Part shown: positions 42,782 to 53,786 of the stretch, in pieces
Layout of the letters: the number at the start of each line of letters is the position of its first letter
How positions within the stretch are numbered: the first letter of the stretch is position 1
Assembly: GCA_024195265.1 (NCBI GenBank)
Contig: JAJLRJ010000008.1
Span: forward strand, 27,435,432 to 27,499,431
Length of the DNA stretch: 64,000 nucleotides
DNA from: Dendrophyllia cribrosa
Lineage: Eukaryota > Cnidaria > Anthozoa > Scleractinia > Dendrophylliidae
Direction: 5' to 3'
Notes under the pieces: generated by a model
What the model saw: the letters and a program-made list of their open reading frames with translations, nothing else
What the model was told of the DNA's origin: nothing
Databases searched by the model: none
Made by a program: the position numbers and the translations under genes

Positions 42782-43189
42782 GGCCCGGTTCAGACGCCGA
42801 ACTTTTCATGAGCCGAACCTAATACCTTGAATTAAGTACATGAAAAGTTCGGCGTCTGAATCAGTTAAGAACGGCTATTTGAATTTGGAACGGCTCAGCC
42901 GTTCTTTCCGCCTGGCTCAGCCGGGAATTTCGGCTTTGGAACGGCTTTGATTCAGACGCCGAACTTTTCATGAGCCGAACCTAATGCATAAATTATTATA
43001 ACGACTGGTGCGTGTTCTGACATCTTTGCCTGAAAATCGCTGACCTTTCGATTTGTTTCTCTTCAAACTGAATTAAGTTCGGCTAATTAAGTTCGGCGTC
43101 TGAATCAACAGGCGTACTTTTGTTAATTTGGGTCGGTCCAAATTCGAATTAAGTTCGGCTCATGAAAAGTTCGGCGTCTGAACCGGGCC
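42782..43189. mobile_element. TTA-target MITE with GGCCCGGTTCAGACGCC ends
   Basis: The TIRs begin GGCCCGGTTCAGACGCCGAA and run about 40 bp. Motifs AAGTTCGGCGTCTGAA and inverses recur inside. Flanking TTA is at 42779-42781 and 43190-43192. The inverted arm at 38855-38880 shows the unfilled site ACGTTAGATAGGTTAAGG, with one TTA. PIF/Harbinger-type by target. Confidence 0.85.
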
Positions 43190-44720
43190 TTAGATAGATT
43201 AAGGTATAACAAAAATCACTGGATACCTTTTTCGGCCAAATATCTTTTTATTTTAAAGAAAAATACAGAAAACGAAATTCCGTTAAAATCGCCATTTAAG
43301 GCGGAAAATTATTGCACAACTTTGACAGTCTCGCTTACAGAAACAAGTAGCGCTACGGCATTTAAAACACGAAAATCGTATTTTGCAATCTTTAGATATC
43401 TAGAAGAGTGATTTATGGAATTATTATGTTGTTCTTTGCGTGCAAAATAATTTTATTTCGAAGACATACATTTTACTTCTTTAAAAGTACCTCGTAAACA
43501 AAACAATTTTTCACCATGTGCTAAACCTTCAAACGGATTAAGTTTTTGTTGGTTAATTTTTATAAAGATGATCTCAAGATTGCCGTAAAAATTTCATTGG
43601 GCAAATGATTCAGAGCGACGCGAGAGCATTTCAAAGTTCGTTAAAATTAAGAGTTATTTGACCTTACGAGGTCAACAATCAATTTGCGGGTCACACAAAT
43701 ATTCCAACTTCTGCTTCTGTGTTAACCCATTATGAAATTAAAATAGCCACATTGAAAAACATTGAAATTTCCTTACCTCATTTGCGGTAGAAGACAGATT
43801 CAGAGACCATTTTTGTGTATAAATCCCTTCTTTTTTGTTCATCGTATTTTTAATTTATAACGTCCGAAGCACGCCGGCCGCGGACTGCCATGCAGGTCGC
43901 ACGTAAAACTCTGTTAAACTTTCGACACATTTCAGCATTATGGCATCTTATTTAAAGGCTATAGCATTGTCGAATGTTCTTCGGTTTGAAGTTAACGGAT
44001 AGATAAATCTAATCACTGCTTGAGAAGTACTGAATGAACAAACATGTCGGGCCGTTTAAGCCGTGATCGTGACGGCAGTTATTTGTGTCGTCACGCAATG
44101 CAGCTGTTCTTCGGCATTTTAGCGCGGTAGGGGTAGGGGTAGGGCTAAAGAGCTTGAAAACACCGAATCTGTGTCTGAAACTCTTGCAGCGGAGAAAAAA
44201 AAATACAAAGTCTTTTCAGTTACGTTAGCACATTTAAGCGCCTTCACTCCGGAAAGATTATTCATTCGCCGTTGCACAGTATAAAGTATAAACGAAATGT
44301 GTGAAATGCAAATGGTATCACTAGCTTTTTACCTGATTAAGATCACTGTGGTATTTAGCTATTTCTGTCCTTTTTTCGTATTGTTTTTTCTTTTTTTTTC
44401 TTTTTATCAGAAGGATACTGTCTTCATGAAACATTATGCGAAAAAGGGAAAATCAGTCTAATATTCGCCACATGCACGGCCCCCAAAATATATCAATTTG
44501 TACAGTGTAACTAGTGATGTAAACGTTTGTCAAACGTTACACACCGCAACTGATGTTTTCTTTGTCTCTCAATTGACCGAGAGAGAGCCTCAAAAGAGCA
44601 CTTATTTGGATGTTTTCTACTTGTCAATAATCTTACTGTGAGTTTGGGTTACCTGTGGTTCGTGGGACCATTTACCTCGCTCGTGAATTTTCCGTCGATG
44701 ATATGTACCATAGAGGTTGG

Positions 44721-44747
44721 GAGGGGGGGGGGGGGGGGGGGGGGGGG
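44721..44747. repeat. Poly(G) tract
   Basis: Same position in the 3.7-kb element as the poly(C) at 37282, in inverse orientation. Confidence 0.9.
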
Positions 44748-45098
44748 TCTTCTCCCAGCGTTACTTCCAATTCATGTCACGCCTTAATTCAGAACCATTT
44801 GTTGCATTTCCTTCAATTTAAAATTTGACTCAATGGGACTAATGTTTGGCTAATCCATTGTCGGTGTTACAAACGAAGTAAATTTAAGTATTTTTTTTTT
44901 GGCAGTAGCAAAATAATTAGAAACCCGCTCAGATTTTTAAGCTGATAACGAGAGAATATCTAAAAATTGAAGAACTTACTAAGTTTAATACAGTAATCGC
45001 CAATTGTCGAGAATAACAATAAATGCTGTTTAAATAATGCAGTTGACAAAACAGTAAACACTACCTGGTTTTGCTAATTACCTAGTGCCTTTGTTTAC

Positions 45099-45410
45099 TT
45101 GAAGGCGGCGCTAAAGTGCATGTTTTTGTACATCAAAGATTCGAGTTCAGTTCCAGGTATTACACAAAAATGGAAGGCACTTGTTCGTTTAAGTCCTTTG
45201 TTGGTGGAGTTTGTGGTTATGACATTCGCGATCGAGTGCGTGGAACGGAAATTGTCCCTTTACTTTCGCGCACAAAGGACATCTCTAATCACAAGACCTC
45301 ACAAGTCTGTCTTGAAATTTACCGGACCTGACTGGGATGACATCGAACTTATTTTATGTCGAGCAGCGTTGTTTACTAGAAATGTAAAGGATCAAGTAGT
45401 TGTAAACTAA
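45099..45410 (+). pseudogene. Short ORF inside 3.7-kb TTAA element, unknown
   Basis: There are 103 open codons starting MKAALKCMFLYIKDSSSV. The first 32 residues are conserved in the inverted copy (36938 leftward), after which copy 1 has a deletion and changes frame. The downstream part (RPHKSVLKFTGPDWDDIELI) has no match there. Sharing between copies is expected for any element sequence, so coding is uncertain, and I do not recognise the product. Confidence 0.25.
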
Positions 45411-46450
45411 AGTTGTCAAATTTAGTTCAGTGGCGGATCTAGGGAAGCGGCCCCTTTCCATCCCTTTTTTGGCGAAGAAAAAGACTCGAGGGACCGAACT
45501 GTTTTTCAGAACCATTTTCACTCCCCCTCCCACCCCCTCTCCTTATGAGCAAGCTGGATCCGCAACTGGAAATTTATAGTGAAAAAAAATCACATGCATG
45601 ATGCTATCCACAGGAAGCCCTGGTTTACCCATCTTTTAGGGGCAGCTCCATCAAGTAGAGCACCTCGACTCGTATGGTAAGAAGGTAAATTTAGGAAACG
45701 AGAAAAAAGCATCCAATATGGAAAGCAAGACTGGGGAGAGGAGTTAAAAATCGTTGCTCGCAAAAGGCTATTGCTACCAATTATTATATTTTAGAACATA
45801 TTGACCAACGAAGAAAATTAAATGGTGCTGAAATATATTTCTAAACAGTTGTTTTTTACTTTTGCAAAAGTGTTTCAATTTAATTGCCTTATCCGCACCC
45901 CTACCCCCTTAAATGCAAACAAAACTGCATTGCGTGACATAACTGTAAAAAGACTGAAAGCAAACGTCCGACATGTTTTGGTTTGTACTTCAAAGTAACA
46001 TTGCAAATCTTTTAGCGCACTACAAAACCGAGGAACGCTCCAAAAGGTACTTAGCCCTTTGAATAGATGCCGTGGTACTGAAAAGTGTCGAAAGTTTAAC
46101 AAAGATTGGCTGACCCGACCGTTTAATATTACGTTGTTGTTGTCCGACGTTTATCGGACGTTGTAAACAAGACTAAAGGACATGCGATGAACGGTGAAAA
46201 AAATGCAAGAAAATGATCTCTGGATAAGTCTTCTACAACAAATAAGGTAAGAAAATTTCAAAACATTTTTTCTATGTGGCTACTTTAACCTTATTTATGC
46301 TAAGACATGTGGTGGAAAGTGAAATGTTTGTGTGACCCGCAAATTGATTGTTGACCTCGTAAGGTCAAATAACTCTAATTTTAACGAACTTTGAAATGCT
46401 CTCGCGTCGCTCTGAATCATTTGCCCAAAGAAATTTTTACGGCAATCTTG

Positions 46451-46734
46451 GGGCACATGGACAATCTTGAGAGAGGCTAGATTTTAATAAATCGGGTTGA
46501 TTAGTTTATAGTGAAAGTTTTCGATTTTGTTCCCATTAACTTCGACTAGCGAATACTTACTTTGCCCTGTGTCTTGAGAAGAGCTGATTTCCCATCGCTG
46601 GTGACTTTCAGCTTGGACTTGATGAACATTGTGCCTAGTTTTTCCACTTATGGAGAAACTTTGCCTGTCTTAGTTCCTTTAGTGCGTCCTGCAAGGTTGA
46701 GACTGCAGGCTGAACGGTAACAACAACTGGTGCA
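46451..46734 (-). other. Possible exon remnant
   Basis: On the minus strand MFIKSKLKVTSDGKSALLKT precedes a GTAAGT donor-like site (near 46560), and farther upstream VTVQPAVSTLQDALKELRQA can be read. The two are out of frame, with a stop between them. This could be a decayed exon of a transposase-like or host gene. Evidence is thin. Confidence 0.25.
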
Positions 46735-47827
46735 GGTGACTTGTGAAAATCCGACATCCGACTTATGAAACGGCATCCCAGACTGGTGACCCTTTTCCGT
46801 GGAAGTGATGAATGGAACGGTGGAATGGCGGAATATGCTAAAACACGGAATAAGATAAATCTAAAACTAATAACTAAATAATTCTCCAGTCACGATGATA
46901 TGATCGTTTCTGGCTGGTCAAATATATATGAATAAATAACTCTTAAAACAGGGGCCCATGAAACGAAAATGGCGTAAGGTTATAAATTTTCAAACAAGTC
47001 ATTGCTCAAAGGCTGTGGCACTCTAAAGCGCTTAACAATCAAAATAAGAAGACTCCGATTACATCACTCGGGAACATCACGATGCGGAAGGGAATCAAAG
47101 AAGTTGACGATTACCAGAATATGGTGCGGTTCCTGTGACGTATCCATATAAGTGGAATGTATTTTCTCTTTTTTTCTGTAACGCGTGTCATCCCGTTTTT
47201 AATTTGAATATTTTTCATTAACATAGAAAATGAGTGACAAACGCGAGAACGCTTACACATTTGATGTTCATTGTTCAGTTGTATAAACTTTCATGTCAGT
47301 TTATATTACACAAGCCGCAGGGAAAACACTACAAAAATGCCACAGTAAATACGTGTGAATTGTAAACAAAGTAGAGGCGTGTTTTTAGAAAAACTATTCA
47401 TTCCACCGTTCCATCATTCCGTAGAATAGGGTCACCTGTCTAGGATGTTTCACAAGTCGGACATGAGGTTGGATTTTCAACAAGTTGGATGCCGGATTTT
47501 CAACAAGTCGGATGTCGGATTTTCAACAAGTCGGATGTCGGATTTTCATCAAGTCGGATGTCGGATTTTCAACAAGTTGGATGTTGGATTTTCAACAAGT
47601 TGGATGTCGGATTTTCAACAAGTCTAATGTCGGATTCTCAACAAGTCGGATGTCGGATTCTCAACAAGTCGCATGTCGGATTCTCAACAAGTCGGATGTC
47701 GGATTCTCAACAAGTCGGATGTCGGATTCTCAACAAGTCGGATGTCGGATTTTCAACAAGTCGGATGTCGGATTTTCAACAAGTCGGATGTCGGATTCTC
47801 AAAAAGTCGGATGTCGGATGTCGGATG
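46735..47827. mobile_element. Foldback element ending in a 23-bp minisatellite
   Basis: GACTTGTGAAAATCCGACAT, then GACTGGTGACCC and TGAATGGAACGGTGGAATG, at 46735-46835 are mirrored by CATTCCACCGTTCCATCATT, GGGTCACCTGTCTAG and CACAAGTCGGACAT at 47395-47470. The right terminal motif has expanded into a minisatellite (47455-47827). The interior (46836-47394) has no ORF. Confidence 0.65.
47455..47827 (+). repeat. 23-bp minisatellite, about 16 units
   Basis: The unit is GATTTTCAACAAGTCGGATG plus TCG, with T/C variants in the TTTTC/TTCTC position. Since 23 is not a multiple of three and the unit has no stop on the plus strand, all three plus frames encode the same 23-residue repeat (for example VGCRIFNKSDVGFSTSRMSD). 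Confidence 0.95.
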
Positions 47828-48300
47828 GCACCTACAAGCTTCCTTAGAAACCCGCCAAAACATGTTAAAACGAACATGAAGAAGATAATTTAGACGAATA
47901 CATACACAGCGCTAATTTAATAAGAAGTGAACAGTGGACAGCGAAGGAAGAAATATAAGCGTGGTAGGAATCCCAATTAATTTCACTTCTTTCGGTTGTT
48001 TGCCTTTCATTAATTTTTATTTCGTGAAGTTGAAAGAACAGAACAGACAACTGAAACTTTGGGTGCAAAAATTCACCGCCGAGAGAAGATGTAAACAATG
48101 CACGCGGTGTCTTGCGAGTTTTGCTTCCGCTAGTGAATGTTTCTCGGGCGAAAATAACCTTAAAGCGATCACTTTTTCATTTAATTTTCTTTTCTGTGTT
48201 TCGGATACAGAGGAACAAAAACTGGATATATTTTCGTGTGTCTGATTGCGAGATGTTTTACGAAACAGCTGCGTTATGCGTTACTGGAAAGGTTTCAAAT
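47828..48300. other. Unassigned DNA
   Basis: No supported gene or repeat boundary is visible between the minisatellite and the next MITE. Confidence 0.4.
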
Positions 48301-48471
48301 AGGCCATTTCCGAGTAACGTTATGCCTCGTTGTCAAAGCGAGACTAGGTGCACAACCTTTCATATGGAAATGAGTTTTTATTCAAATGCAAATAAAACTC
48401 ATTTCCGTATGAAAGGTTGTGCACCTAACCTCGCTTTGACAACGAGGCATAACATAACTCGGAAATGGCCG
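48301..48471. mobile_element. Palindromic MITE, AT target, copy 3 (diverged)
   Basis: This 171-bp hairpin is related to the copies at 27389 and 36301, but reads AGGCCATTTCCGAGTAACGT and TTATGCCTCGTTGTCAAAGC. Its two arms match each other better than they match the other copies, so compensating changes or gene conversion keep the palindrome. Confidence 0.85.
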
Positions 48472-49979
48472 ATTACTTTCACATTATGCAAATTGAACAT
48501 TTTTACCTCAACTGAAAAAATATATTTCAAAGGGCCAAATTTGTTTCTCTCCTCCTAAATTATCACTTCTGTCGTTAACTTTGATTAAATTTATAAGTTT
48601 CATTCAAACTTTATTATAATAACGGCGAAAATACTTCCAGCAAAACTTTCAATTGGAAAAGTTGTTTTGACCTCGGGTCCGGACCAGGCAATTACATCAT
48701 GGCTTCGAAAGGCCACTTTGCGGCTACATTTGCATTCACTTCAAAAGTGTCGGAAACACAGACCAGCTAGTTACAAGATTTAGCTAAAATCAATAACAAC
48801 CATCGGGAAACTCTGACATACGGCCTTTTTTTCAACGGTAAGTACAAAGTAGGCATCGATTTGTATTTTTCAGTATGTACTCGTCTTTTGACACAGTGGA
48901 CACGCTACTTTAATAATTTGCGTGCGATCTCACACGCTCAGTGTACTGTGTCTTCTTGTTTAAGACGGTTAACGCGCTTCTTTGTTAGACTACTCACACT
49001 ATCCGAATACTCCCAATCATCAAACCGTGAAATAAAGTACGTGCATGCAGATTCCCAAGACAATTATTCTCCAATATACCTAATACAACGACGCCCAAGT
49101 ATACGCTTCCACAGCATCTTGTTTCACTTTATTATGATGATTTAATGCATATACTATTCAGAAATGTCTGTTGCGCATACCTTTCTTTCATCACCTTCTA
49201 CTGCACATCACGTTTTTGAATTGTTTTTTTATTCTTACTCGAGGCTTAATTGGAGAGTTAGCTATTAACAGGGATACTATCAGTGACATATGACCCGTAG
49301 TTAATAAAGCGCGGTTACCAACTAAATTTCCGCTTTAGGGCATATTAAGAGCGACGCTCGGAGCCTCATACTCATAGAACTAAACCTATGCCCGTCATTT
49401 TTCATGGTCATGGCTAGCGGAAAGTTTCGCGGGCGCTTGTGCCGCTCGCCGTGCGCCCGTGTTGGACAGGGCTAGTTCGCGGGCGCGTATGTCGTCGCAA
49501 AACATGCGCGTATGACGCCACACAACATCCGAGATGTTTGTTTTCATTTAATACGGATTTCACAACCAAAGAAGCGGAGATTTAAAGAATTTCCAAGCAA
49601 GCGAGGGACTTAAATTACATTTTCGATGGGAATTTATGTTGATATCAATCTGTGATTGACTTTTTTTAAAACGTGCTTAAATTCAGTTGTGTCGATTTCT
49701 TTAATTTCATCCAAGGCAGCTCGAACTCGATCGATAAATGGTACGCGTTTTGCTTTTAAACATAAACTAATGGAGATTTGAATAAAATTTTTCGAAAGAA
49801 GATTGTGTTGTCCATTTTTATGTGTTTGTTTATTCATTACATAGATTGAAAAGCGATTTTATAGTTCTATCTTCACTCGCGTTGCCTTATGCAAATATGT
49901 TTGTGTATTTTTGCAACTCAGTTTCTCTGCCAATTTTTGACAAGCAAGAACTGTATTTTATTTAAAAGTAGTCGTACTA
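48472..49979. other. Unassigned DNA
   Basis: AT-rich, with a GC-rich patch at 49420-49510 (GCGGGCGCTTGTGCC). Small frames occur but none is convincing. No element ends are recognised until the TIR at 49980. Confidence 0.4.
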
Positions 49980-49990
49980 CAGTCCGGGAT

Positions 49991-50010
49991 GGTTATCAAA
50001 TTTGATAACC
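49991..50010. promoter_or_regulatory. 20-bp perfect palindrome in left TIR
   Basis: GGTTATCAAATTTGATAACC is its own reverse complement. It is repeated at 53767-53786. A symmetric site in each TIR is a plausible binding site for a dimeric element-encoded protein (inference). Confidence 0.55.
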
Positions 50011-50640
50011 ATGTTACGTCACAACATGGCGGCCATTTCGGAAAACCGAAAATTTTCGTATTCCATGCACTTTATTCGTTTTTTGTTCGGTTTTGCTCGC
50101 GTTATCTACCCATAATTCTAATCGAGATAAGTGAAAAGGTGCTGTTCGTCAAGTGCATTCAAGATGGCGGTCATTGTGGACTGATGAATGCGTCAATTTT
50201 GCTCGCAAAGTGAAAGGGCGCTTGGAATTTTACGTCCAGATCAGGTATGTTTTTCAGCTTTGCCTTTAAAATTAGGTTAGTTATAGATTTTTGCCGCAGT
50301 CCCAAAAAATGTGGAGTAATCTTCAAGCTATTTTCTTTCGATGTAACTGTTATTTACCGAAATGCGCAATAAAGGAAAAAAGTGCATGGGGTGGTTTTGA
50401 TTTACGATCTAATTCCGTTACTAACCGCCATTTTGTGTTTTTGAACTTTGCTGTTAATCTTTCTGTGTGCTACTCAAAAAATGTTGTCATGTTCAAGCTA
50501 TTTGTTATCATTAAACTTCGTTTTATGAGGGTAGACCTCTAGTCCATGTTTGAATTGAAAATGTGAACTGTTACAACTGTATTTGGGATGCTTCCAGATG
50601 CTTCTGTTTAACTCACGTCTCTTTCTAATTGTGTTCCTAG
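50011..50640 (+). other. 5' region of the TIR element gene
   Basis: Non-coding, with GGCGGCCAT near 50030. A splice-acceptor-like TGTGTTCCTAG ends at 50640, 27 bases before the ATG at 50668, so a 5' untranslated exon and intron are possible. The donor was not fixed. Confidence 0.4.
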
Positions 50641-50667
50641 GTACCGTACTTGCTCCTGGGCATTGAG

Positions 50668-53376
50668 ATGGAAGCACACAAAACCAAAATAGTAAACTTT
50701 TGTCGATTTTGCAGCAGGATCACCGATTCAAAAAGAGCTAAAGCCAAAGGAAAATTCAAAGATGATTTTGCAAGAAGTTATGGCATTAATATTGAAGAAG
50801 ACAATGACTTTATACATCCACCATATCTTTGTTCATCATGTGTGAGACATTTTTATCGCTTGAGAAAGTCAGGAGAAGAAGAACTTAGTTCTTCTCAAGG
50901 TAAAATTCCATATTCTTGGGAGCCACACACAGAAGAAAGCACATGTGTCTGTAAAGGTCTGACAAAGAATCCTAAAGGAAGACCAAGTCTTAAGAAAAGA
51001 AAGCGAGTTGAGTTGGAAAATGAAAGTGACACAGCCAGTGGGGAAGAGGAAGAAGATGAATCAGAGAAAACTTCTTGTGATATTTTTCACACCATTTCAG
51101 AGAATTTGCACCTTATTGATGAGGAATTGGCAAGGGTATTGTGTCGGGATGTTTGCTCTCGCTTTGGTCTTGTTTTTATTGATCCTGAAGATATGTTTTC
51201 ATCGGTAAGATCAATCGATAGACAATTAATTTTGAGATTGGTTGAAACTATATTTTCTGTTGAGAGAGAGAACATGAAAGGTGACAATAATTGCGACCGA
51301 GATTACAAGAACATTGGTGATTTGTTAAAAGTGACTCCAGAATCGTGGCTTACATCGCAAAATGTGGTCCTTAAAAGTGTGGTCGATGGATTGAGTGACA
51401 TCAATACAAAACCTGTCAAAAAGGCTATGGCTGTTGATCATATGTACAGTTTGGTGAAGCCAAACTTCATTAGCCCAATCCTGTTTGGATGTAACCTGGT
51501 GATGTACTCAATTGCACGCCGCAAAATGGTAACTAATATTTATGGTAAACTGCATCCAGGCGGACAGTACCAAACTATGAAGTCATGGCTTGATGCATTG
51601 TCAATGGAAATCCCTACCATGCCCGAGAATGATATTTTGACCGCAATTGACAATGATCAGGTTCTATTGAAGAAGTGGACTGTACGTAAGGATAATCGTG
51701 CACAGATAAGCATCTTAACGAGTGTCTGTTGTGCAGAGGTTGGTTCCAAGGATGCAGTTCTACAAAGAGATGAAAGACTTGCACCAAGGTACATGTACAT
51801 GTAATGCAAGTAGGATTATTTACATGTATTCAAATTTTATTTTAACAATAATAATTATTTAAAGGTTGGCACACACCAGAGAACTAGTCCTGGAGTGGGA
51901 CTAGTCTCCAGGACTTGTCCCCTCAAATTGTGCTGTTCCCCTTGTGTATACTCTTCCTGGGATCTCCCTAGAAAAGCTCAACTGAGCTTGCAGAAATCTC
52001 CTGCTACTAGATACATGTAGTGTAATAGTTTTTTCCCTTGTATAAACTCTATAAGGGACTTGTTGCTTTTTACCCTAAAATTTCCCATGTGCAAATATAC
52101 ACTGTAGTGGGTGGCATGATTGGTGAAGTCATGGCTTTGTTTGTATTTACAATGGTTCTTGACCAACAAGCACACATAATTTTACAGTGATTGTGGTGAA
52201 AATGCATAAGTTAAAGTAGATTTCTTAAAATATTATTACAGTTAAACTTCTCCATATGGACACCTATAATATGCCGGCACTTCCTTGCAATCATCAATTA
52301 TTTCAAGAGTGTTAATGTTTGTACTGAAATGTCATAAATGATGCATCAAATACCTACCCTCAAATAAATGCACCATATCTGGCAAATGCCCCCTTAGAAA
52401 GTCCAAAAACAAAATAATAATATCCCACATGTTTATGATACATGTATCATTTACAGTTTGCAATTTTTATTCAAAAATAACTTATTTAACTTTTAGAAAC
52501 ATGTTGCTTATTCCTGAGTATTATTTGACTTTACTGACAGCAAATGGCCAGACAGATTGGCAGAGGCCAAGAATAACCAGGAGAAGAAAAAGCAACTCAC
52601 TGAAGATTGCTCTGCCAACACTCAGGATGTCATGCTCTTACGTAAAGAGGTAAGTGAAAGAAGTAGAGGCGGGTCAATGGGATTATAGGTTTTTACTCGA
52701 TTCTCAATTTTAATTTCAAAACTGTTTACAAGTACATGTAATTTTTGTGTGATTGTTTATCCTCCAATTTATGTGAAAATGTTTTGGTAACTTGTCAGTG
52801 TTGCACATCCAGGGCAATGACCGATTAAATCAGAGGCAACTGAGGCAGGGAGTAGTTGTATTGAAACTGTCAGACAGGGAAGTGAGAAAGGCATTTTTTG
52901 GTGTGATTTTTTTTTGGTGGGGATTCTGGAGGTATTTGGGGGGTGGGAGAGGGGGGGGGGGGTTCATTTAACATAATTAATAGTTATCCATTATCTGATG
53001 CAAGGCATATGACCGTTGAGGTACGTTAAGTGCTTACGTTGATAAAATCACTGCGAGGATCACAATTTCACTCTTTGAGTGCGTATTGTTGTCCGAAATC
53101 GATATTCAAAGTCGCGCTGTTATTCACACGTACGGCTTGGCGCTGCAAACGTGCAACAATTTCAGCTGTATTTCCGCTTGAACCATCATTTAATGTGCAT
53201 GATTTAAACTCCAATGTCCTACCAGTATCACAGTAAATAAACTTTGTCAGATTTTTTTCCAACATAGCTTTAATATTTCTTTCATACAGATTGTCGAAAC
53301 CGCGGCAGAGGCAAGCATTTTGTCAGATCTAGCAGCTTCGCCGTCCGCCAAGAAAGCCAAAAAAGTCGACCACTAA
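50668..53376 (+). CDS. Three-exon zinc-ribbon protein of the TIR element (transposase-family N-half)
   Basis: The coding exons are 50668-51788, 52541-52649 and 53290-53376. The donors GTACAT and GTAAGT and the acceptors CTGACAG and CATACAG join in phase (2 then 0), giving about 438 residues. The start ATG at 50668 follows a splice-acceptor-like site. Residues 12-58 have paired cysteines (CRFC, then CSSC), a likely zinc ribbon. A CVC pair lies near 93 and a basic KKRKR stretch near 109, probably a nuclear signal, followed by an acidic run. A helical middle region leads to DNDQVLLKKWTVRKDNRAQI at about 328, a block I associate with an uncharacterised transposase-like family in cnidarians. The tail has a charged coiled-coil-like segment and ends SAKKAKKVDH. 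The GGDHG and PGLHISLG blocks of the longer relatives (relic at 40364-42480) are absent, so it could be a short regulator or DNA-binding partner instead of a full transposase. Confidence 0.8.
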
Positions 53377-53394
53377 GAATGTTGTTAAACTCTG

Positions 53395-53400
53395 AATAAA
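53395..53400 (+). terminator. Polyadenylation signal AATAAA
   Basis: AATAAA lies 19 bases after the stop codon of the three-exon gene, a normal placement for a eukaryotic 3' end. Confidence 0.7.
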
Positions 53401-53766
53401 CGCTCCGTTATAGAATATCCTTGTCTACTTTCATTGTGTGTCACATTCACTCGGACCATTTGTTGCTTGAGTATACAGGCGCCTGGGGAACCTCAAAGAA
53501 AAGCAATGAAGCTATGGGAAATAATTTTCAAAAATAACCACTGGAAAATACTATTATATTCCAAATTTTCAACATAGACCACTTTTGTTCCTTTCTCATT
53601 CTACAATTTAACGTGCAATCATAAATTTCAGTCGATAAAAAGCGTTTTAATAAATCTGTCGGGTTCAGCCGTCGGCCGCCATATTGGAATAAACGTCCTT
53701 CCCTCGATAACATGTCACGTGAACTCACATCTGAGCAGCGATTGGCTAATGGTTTGTTTTGGTATG

Positions 53767-53786
53767 GGTTATCAAATTTGATAACC
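53767..53786. promoter_or_regulatory. 20-bp perfect palindrome in right TIR
   Basis: Same palindrome as at 49991-50010, ten bases from the right end of the element. Confidence 0.55.

Larger units (their letters stand above)
42709..46450 (-). mobile_element. 3.7-kb TTAA element, copy 2 (opposite orientation, right end truncated)
   Basis: It starts GAGCGCCTGTCTG after TTAA (42705-42708) and matches the inverse of 35275-38933 throughout. Its other end is lost at about 46450, where similarity stops inside the arm. It contains a 408-bp TTA element (42782-43189). It also keeps about 345 bp (45197-45545) that are deleted in copy 1, including a segment bordered by GTGGCGGATC-like ends. Confidence 0.85.

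Noticed and set aside
47445..47893. Repetitive protein genes of 60-134 codons
   Set aside because: These are the three frames of one 23-bp minisatellite and are not independent genes.
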